Assembly (NCBI RefSeq): GCF_000472545.1
Contig: NZ_AWZV01000005.1
Coordinates: 62,001 to 126,000 of the forward strand
Direction of reading: 5' to 3'
Length of the DNA: 64,000 nucleotides
Origin: Burkholderia sp. WSM2232
Lineage (GTDB): Bacteria > Pseudomonadota > Gammaproteobacteria > Burkholderiales > Burkholderiaceae
The notes beneath the pieces are model-generated. The model was not told where the DNA came from. It made no database searches and was given only the letters and a program-made list of their open reading frames with translations. The translations under genes were made by a program, and so were the position numbers. This document shows positions 61,418 to 64,000 of this stretch, piece after piece. Numbering within the stretch: position 1 is the first letter of the stretch; each line of letters begins with the position of its first letter.

Positions 61418-63298
61418 TCACTTCAGGAACCCGATCGACAGCCAGGGCACGAACGCGACCACTACGAGCGCGATAAGCAGCGCGCCGAGATAGCCCCACA
61501 CGCGGCTTACCACACGGTCCGGAGACACCTTGCCGATTGCGCAGGCGGCATAGAAGCCGACGCCCATCGGCGGTGCGAAGAGGCCGAGCCCCATCGAAAG
61601 AATCACGACCATCGCGTAGTGCACGTCGTGTATGCCGAGCGCCCGCGCAACGGGAAAGAGCAGCGGGCCGAACAGCACGATCGCGGGTATTCCTTCGAGC
61701 ACGCTGCCAAGCACGACGAACACCACGATCGACACCGCCAGGAACGCGTGGGGCCCGCCCGGCATGTGTTCCATCGCGGTCACAAGCGACGCCGAGAAGC
61801 CCGATTGCGTGAGCGCCCACGCCATCGCGGTGGCAAGGCCGATGATCAGCAGGATGGCGCCGGAAAGACTTGCGGTATCGAGCAGCAGCGAGTAGAGGCG
61901 CTGCCATTTGATCCGTCGTCCGAACAGATGCAGCAGCACCCCTGCAATCAGCGTGTATGCAATGCCGATGGTGGACACTTCGGTCGCCGTCGCGGCGCCT
62001 TCGATCACCACTGCGCGGATCAGCATTGGCAGCGCGAGTGCGGGAAGCGCAATCACGAAGGTCCTCAGGATTGTGCGCAGAGGCGCGCGTGTCGTGTTGC
62101 CGGCCGGCTCGTGCCGCGCGCGGCGCCAGCAGACGAAGCCGATCGCGATAGTGGCAACCACCGCGGGCATGATGCCGCCGACAAACAGCGCGGTGATCGA
62201 TACGCCGCATACCGCGCCGATCGTGATCAGCACGAGGCTTGGCGGAATCGTCTCGGTCATCGCTCCTGTCGAAGAGAGGAGCGCGACCAGTTCTTCCGGC
62301 TTGGCCCCGCGCCGCTGCATCTCGGGAAAGAGCGCGGGCGCGATGGCGGCCATGTCCGCCGCTTTGGCGCCCGATATGCCCGACACCAGAAACATCGCGC
62401 CGAGCAACACGTATTGCAGGCCGCCGCGCACGTGACCGAGCAGTGCGGCCATGAAATCGATCAGGCAGCGCGCGAGTCCGCTCAACTCCAGCAGCGCGCC
62501 GAGCAGCACGAAGAGCGGCACGGACAGCAGCACGAGATTCGCCATGCCTTCGTCCATCCGGCTCACCACGATACCGAGCGGCGCATGCGTCATCAGAACC
62601 AGATATGCAAGTGTCGCGGTGCCGAAGCTGAACGCAATCGGCACGCCGCCCGCCACGCACAGACCCACCAGCACGACGAAGAACACGATCAGGTTGAGAT
62701 TGCCGAGCCCGAGCAGAGCCGGCTGCGCGAACCACAGCACGGCGGCGATCGTTCCCGCGGTGAGGAGCGCGCCGCCGAACTGCGCGGGCGTCACATTGCG
62801 GGCGATACGCGCGATTGCGGCGATCAGCATCAGGACCGCGCCCACGGGCAGCGCGGCGCAGCGCCAGCCGTCGGGCAACTGCAGCGCGGGCGTGCTGACG
62901 GGCATTTGCAGGTTCATGTGTTCGACCGCCGGCGCGATGATGAGACCGACGAACGCGCACACGGTCAGCGCGCTGACCGCTTCCAGCCAGCCACGCCATT
63001 TGTCCGGCAAGCGCGAAACGATTGCCGTGAGCCGCATATGTTCGCCGCGGTGCAACGCGAGTACGGCGCCGAGCATTGCGAGCCAACTGAACAGGATAGA
63101 AGCGAGTTCGTCGGACCAGATGAGAGGCCGGTTCAGCCCGTAGCGAAAGATCACGCCGCACAGCAGGATCACGGTCTCCGCAACCACGAGGCAGGCCGCC
63201 ACCGCGCCGACCCCGTGCATTACCCAATCGACTGCCAGCGCGACGCCGCGCGGAAGCCAGCCGTCGTTTTCCAGTTTCTTCGTTAAGGTCAGATGCAT
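61418..63298 (-). CDS. TRAP transporter fused small and large membrane subunits (DctQM)
   Basis: 626 aa from the ATG at 63298, five bases after the stop codon of the binding-protein gene. The first about 170 residues are the DctQ-like four-helix domain (ETVILLCGVIFRYGLNRPLIWSDELASILFSWLAMLGAVLALHRGEHM, in parts), joined to a DctM-type large domain of about twelve helices (GVPIAFSFGTATLAYLVLM, SGISGAKAADMAAIAPALFPEMQRRG, TETIPPSLVLITIG). TRAP systems use an Na+ or H+ gradient to import carboxylates and sugar acids. Confidence 0.9.
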   Translation of the reverse strand: MHLTLTKKLENDGWLPRGVALAVDWVMHGVGAVAACLVVAETVILLCGVIFRYGLNRPLIWSDELASILFSWLAMLGAVLALHRGEHMRLTAIVSRLPDKWRGWLEAVSALTVCAFVGLIIAPAVEHMNLQMPVSTPALQLPDGWRCAALPVGAVLMLIAAIARIARNVTPAQFGGALLTAGTIAAVLWFAQPALLGLGNLNLIVFFVVLVGLCVAGGVPIAFSFGTATLAYLVLMTHAPLGIVVSRMDEGMANLVLLSVPLFVLLGALLELSGLARCLIDFMAALLGHVRGGLQYVLLGAMFLVSGISGAKAADMAAIAPALFPEMQRRGAKPEELVALLSSTGAMTETIPPSLVLITIGAVCGVSITALFVGGIMPAVVATIAIGFVCWRRARHEPAGNTTRAPLRTILRTFVIALPALALPMLIRAVVIEGAATATEVSTIGIAYTLIAGVLLHLFGRRIKWQRLYSLLLDTASLSGAILLIIGLATAMAWALTQSGFSASLVTAMEHMPGGPHAFLAVSIVVFVVLGSVLEGIPAIVLFGPLLFPVARALGIHDVHYAMVVILSMGLGLFAPPMGVGFYAACAIGKVSPDRVVSRVWGYLGALLIALVVVAFVPWLSIGFLK

Positions 63299-63303
63299 GA
63301 GCG

Positions 63304-64000
63304 TCAGGCGAGCTTGCCGGTGTATTTTTCGAGGGCGGTCCATGCGTCGTCGCCAAACTTTTTGTGCCAGTCGGCGTAGAAGCCGGTAGCGGTCAACTGT
63401 TTGCGAAACGCGTTCATGTCGACGTCGTTGAATTGCAGACCCCTGGACTTGAGCTCCGGCATCAACGACGCGTTCAGCTTTGCGACGTCCGCGCGTTCCT
63501 GCACCGCGGCGTCGTTGATCGCATTGCGAACGATGGCCTGCAGGTCCTTGGGCAGCCGCTCGAATGACTGCTTGTTGGCGAGGAACCAGAAGCCGTCCCA
63601 CATGTGATTGGTGAGCGAACAGTACTTCTGCACTTCATAGAGCTTGGCGGCGGTAATGGTCGCAAGCGGATTCTCCTGGCCCTCGACCACCCGCGTTTGC
63701 AGCGACGAATACACCTCTGAAAAGTTGATGCTGGCCGGCGATGCGCCGAGCGACTGGAACATCGACGTCCAGATTGGGCTCATCGGCACACGCAGCTTGA
63801 TGCCCTTCAGGTCGTCCGGCACATGGATCGACCGGTTGCTCGTGGTCGTTTGCCGGTAACCGTTGTCCCAGATCTTTTCGAACGCGAACACGGACGTCTT
63901 TGCGATCTCCTGGCGCACGCGCGCGCCGAGCGCACCGTCGAGCGCGCCCCATACCTGGTCGTAGTCCTTGAACGCAAAGCCCACGCCGGTAATCTGCGCC
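63304..64000 (-). CDS. TRAP transporter periplasmic binding protein DctP, C-terminal part (5' end beyond window)
   Basis: The frame stays open to the window end; at least 230 residues are visible. DctP fold recognised by DDLKGIKLRVPMSPIWTSMFQSLGASPASINFSEVYSSLQTRVVEGQENPLATI (in parts), which includes the conserved Arg that pairs with the ligand carboxylate, and LTNHMWDGFWFLANKQSFERLPKDLQ. It binds a carboxylate in the periplasm for the DctQM protein encoded next. Ligand unknown. Confidence 0.9.
   Translation of the reverse strand, partial: AQITGVGFAFKDYDQVWGALDGALGARVRQEIAKTSVFAFEKIWDNGYRQTTTSNRSIHVPDDLKGIKLRVPMSPIWTSMFQSLGASPASINFSEVYSSLQTRVVEGQENPLATITAAKLYEVQKYCSLTNHMWDGFWFLANKQSFERLPKDLQAIVRNAINDAAVQERADVAKLNASLMPELKSRGLQFNDVDMNAFRKQLTATGFYADWHKKFGDDAWTALEKYTGKLA

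Noticed and set aside
61382..63286. Long plus-strand open frame opposite the TRAP membrane subunit gene
   Set aside because: Low-complexity His/Arg/Glu translation without motifs; the minus strand has an unmistakable DctQM protein.

Overview
The window is a high-GC bacterial chromosome segment, almost certainly from Burkholderiaceae (Paraburkholderia/Burkholderia/Caballeronia type). The evidence is the Burkholderia-style porin, two aromatic acid:H+ symporters, FCD-type GntR and LacI regulators in front of sugar-acid genes, and many compact catabolic operons. This family assignment is an inference from protein character, not a database match. No tRNA, rRNA, CRISPR array or intact insertion sequence was seen. 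It reads as accessory catabolic territory, of the kind often found on a second chromosome or megaplasmid.

Layout. (A) 1-6.0 kb: end of a DMT-family transporter with a histidine-rich tail, a beta-CASP RNA metallo-hydrolase with a small partner gene, a small lipoprotein and a P-type cation ATPase. FNR/ANR-like dyads lie in front of these genes, suggesting low-oxygen control. (B) 6.1-16.0 kb: a lone receiver protein, a FixJ-type response regulator and a histidine kinase with an ABC-substrate-binding-like sensor; then a membrane protein, a Tat-exported alkyl sulfatase, a small unknown, an arylsulfatase and a HAD-family lipoprotein. A 28-bp operator-like element is shared by the receiver gene and the alkyl sulfatase gene, linking signalling to organosulfate hydrolysis. 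(C) 16.1-28.4 kb: an eleven-gene minus-strand operon plus a separate ubiX. It encodes a LysR regulator, UbiD decarboxylase, crotonase-fold protein, three-subunit molybdenum hydroxylase with CoxG, alpha/beta hydrolase, fumarylacetoacetase, VOC-fold (putative dioxygenase) protein and flavin monooxygenase. It looks like a complete ring-hydroxylation, decarboxylation and ring-cleavage pathway whose substrate I cannot name. (D) 28.7-34.7 kb: porin, AAHS transporter, chemoreceptor and a second AAHS transporter, likely the uptake and chemotaxis arm of C.

(E) 34.9-37.65 kb: an O-methyltransferase-like protein, an ECF sigma / small membrane protein / ferredoxin operon, then about 770 bp without a gene. 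(F) 37.7-43.6 kb: a pentonate (xylonate-type) module of MFS transporter, LacI regulator, IlvD/Edd dehydratase and XylX-like dehydratase, with three near-identical LacI operators. (G) 43.7-49.1 kb: FCD regulator, sugar-acid MFS transporter, UxaA-family dehydratase and FMN-dependent 2-hydroxyacid oxidase. (H) 49.3-55.9 kb: a CUT2-type sugar ABC transporter with two paralogous binding proteins and an SMP-30 lactonase. (I) 56.0-60.2 kb: D-lactate dehydrogenase (Dld type), MFS carrier and FCD regulator with two clear operators; dld is flanked by two different short tandem repeats. (J) 60.5-64.0 kb: SDR dehydrogenase and a TRAP transporter (fused DctQM, partial DctP).

Modules F-J together suggest uptake and oxidation of sugars, sugar acids and 2-hydroxyacids. 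Modules B-D handle organosulfates and aromatic or heteroaromatic acids.
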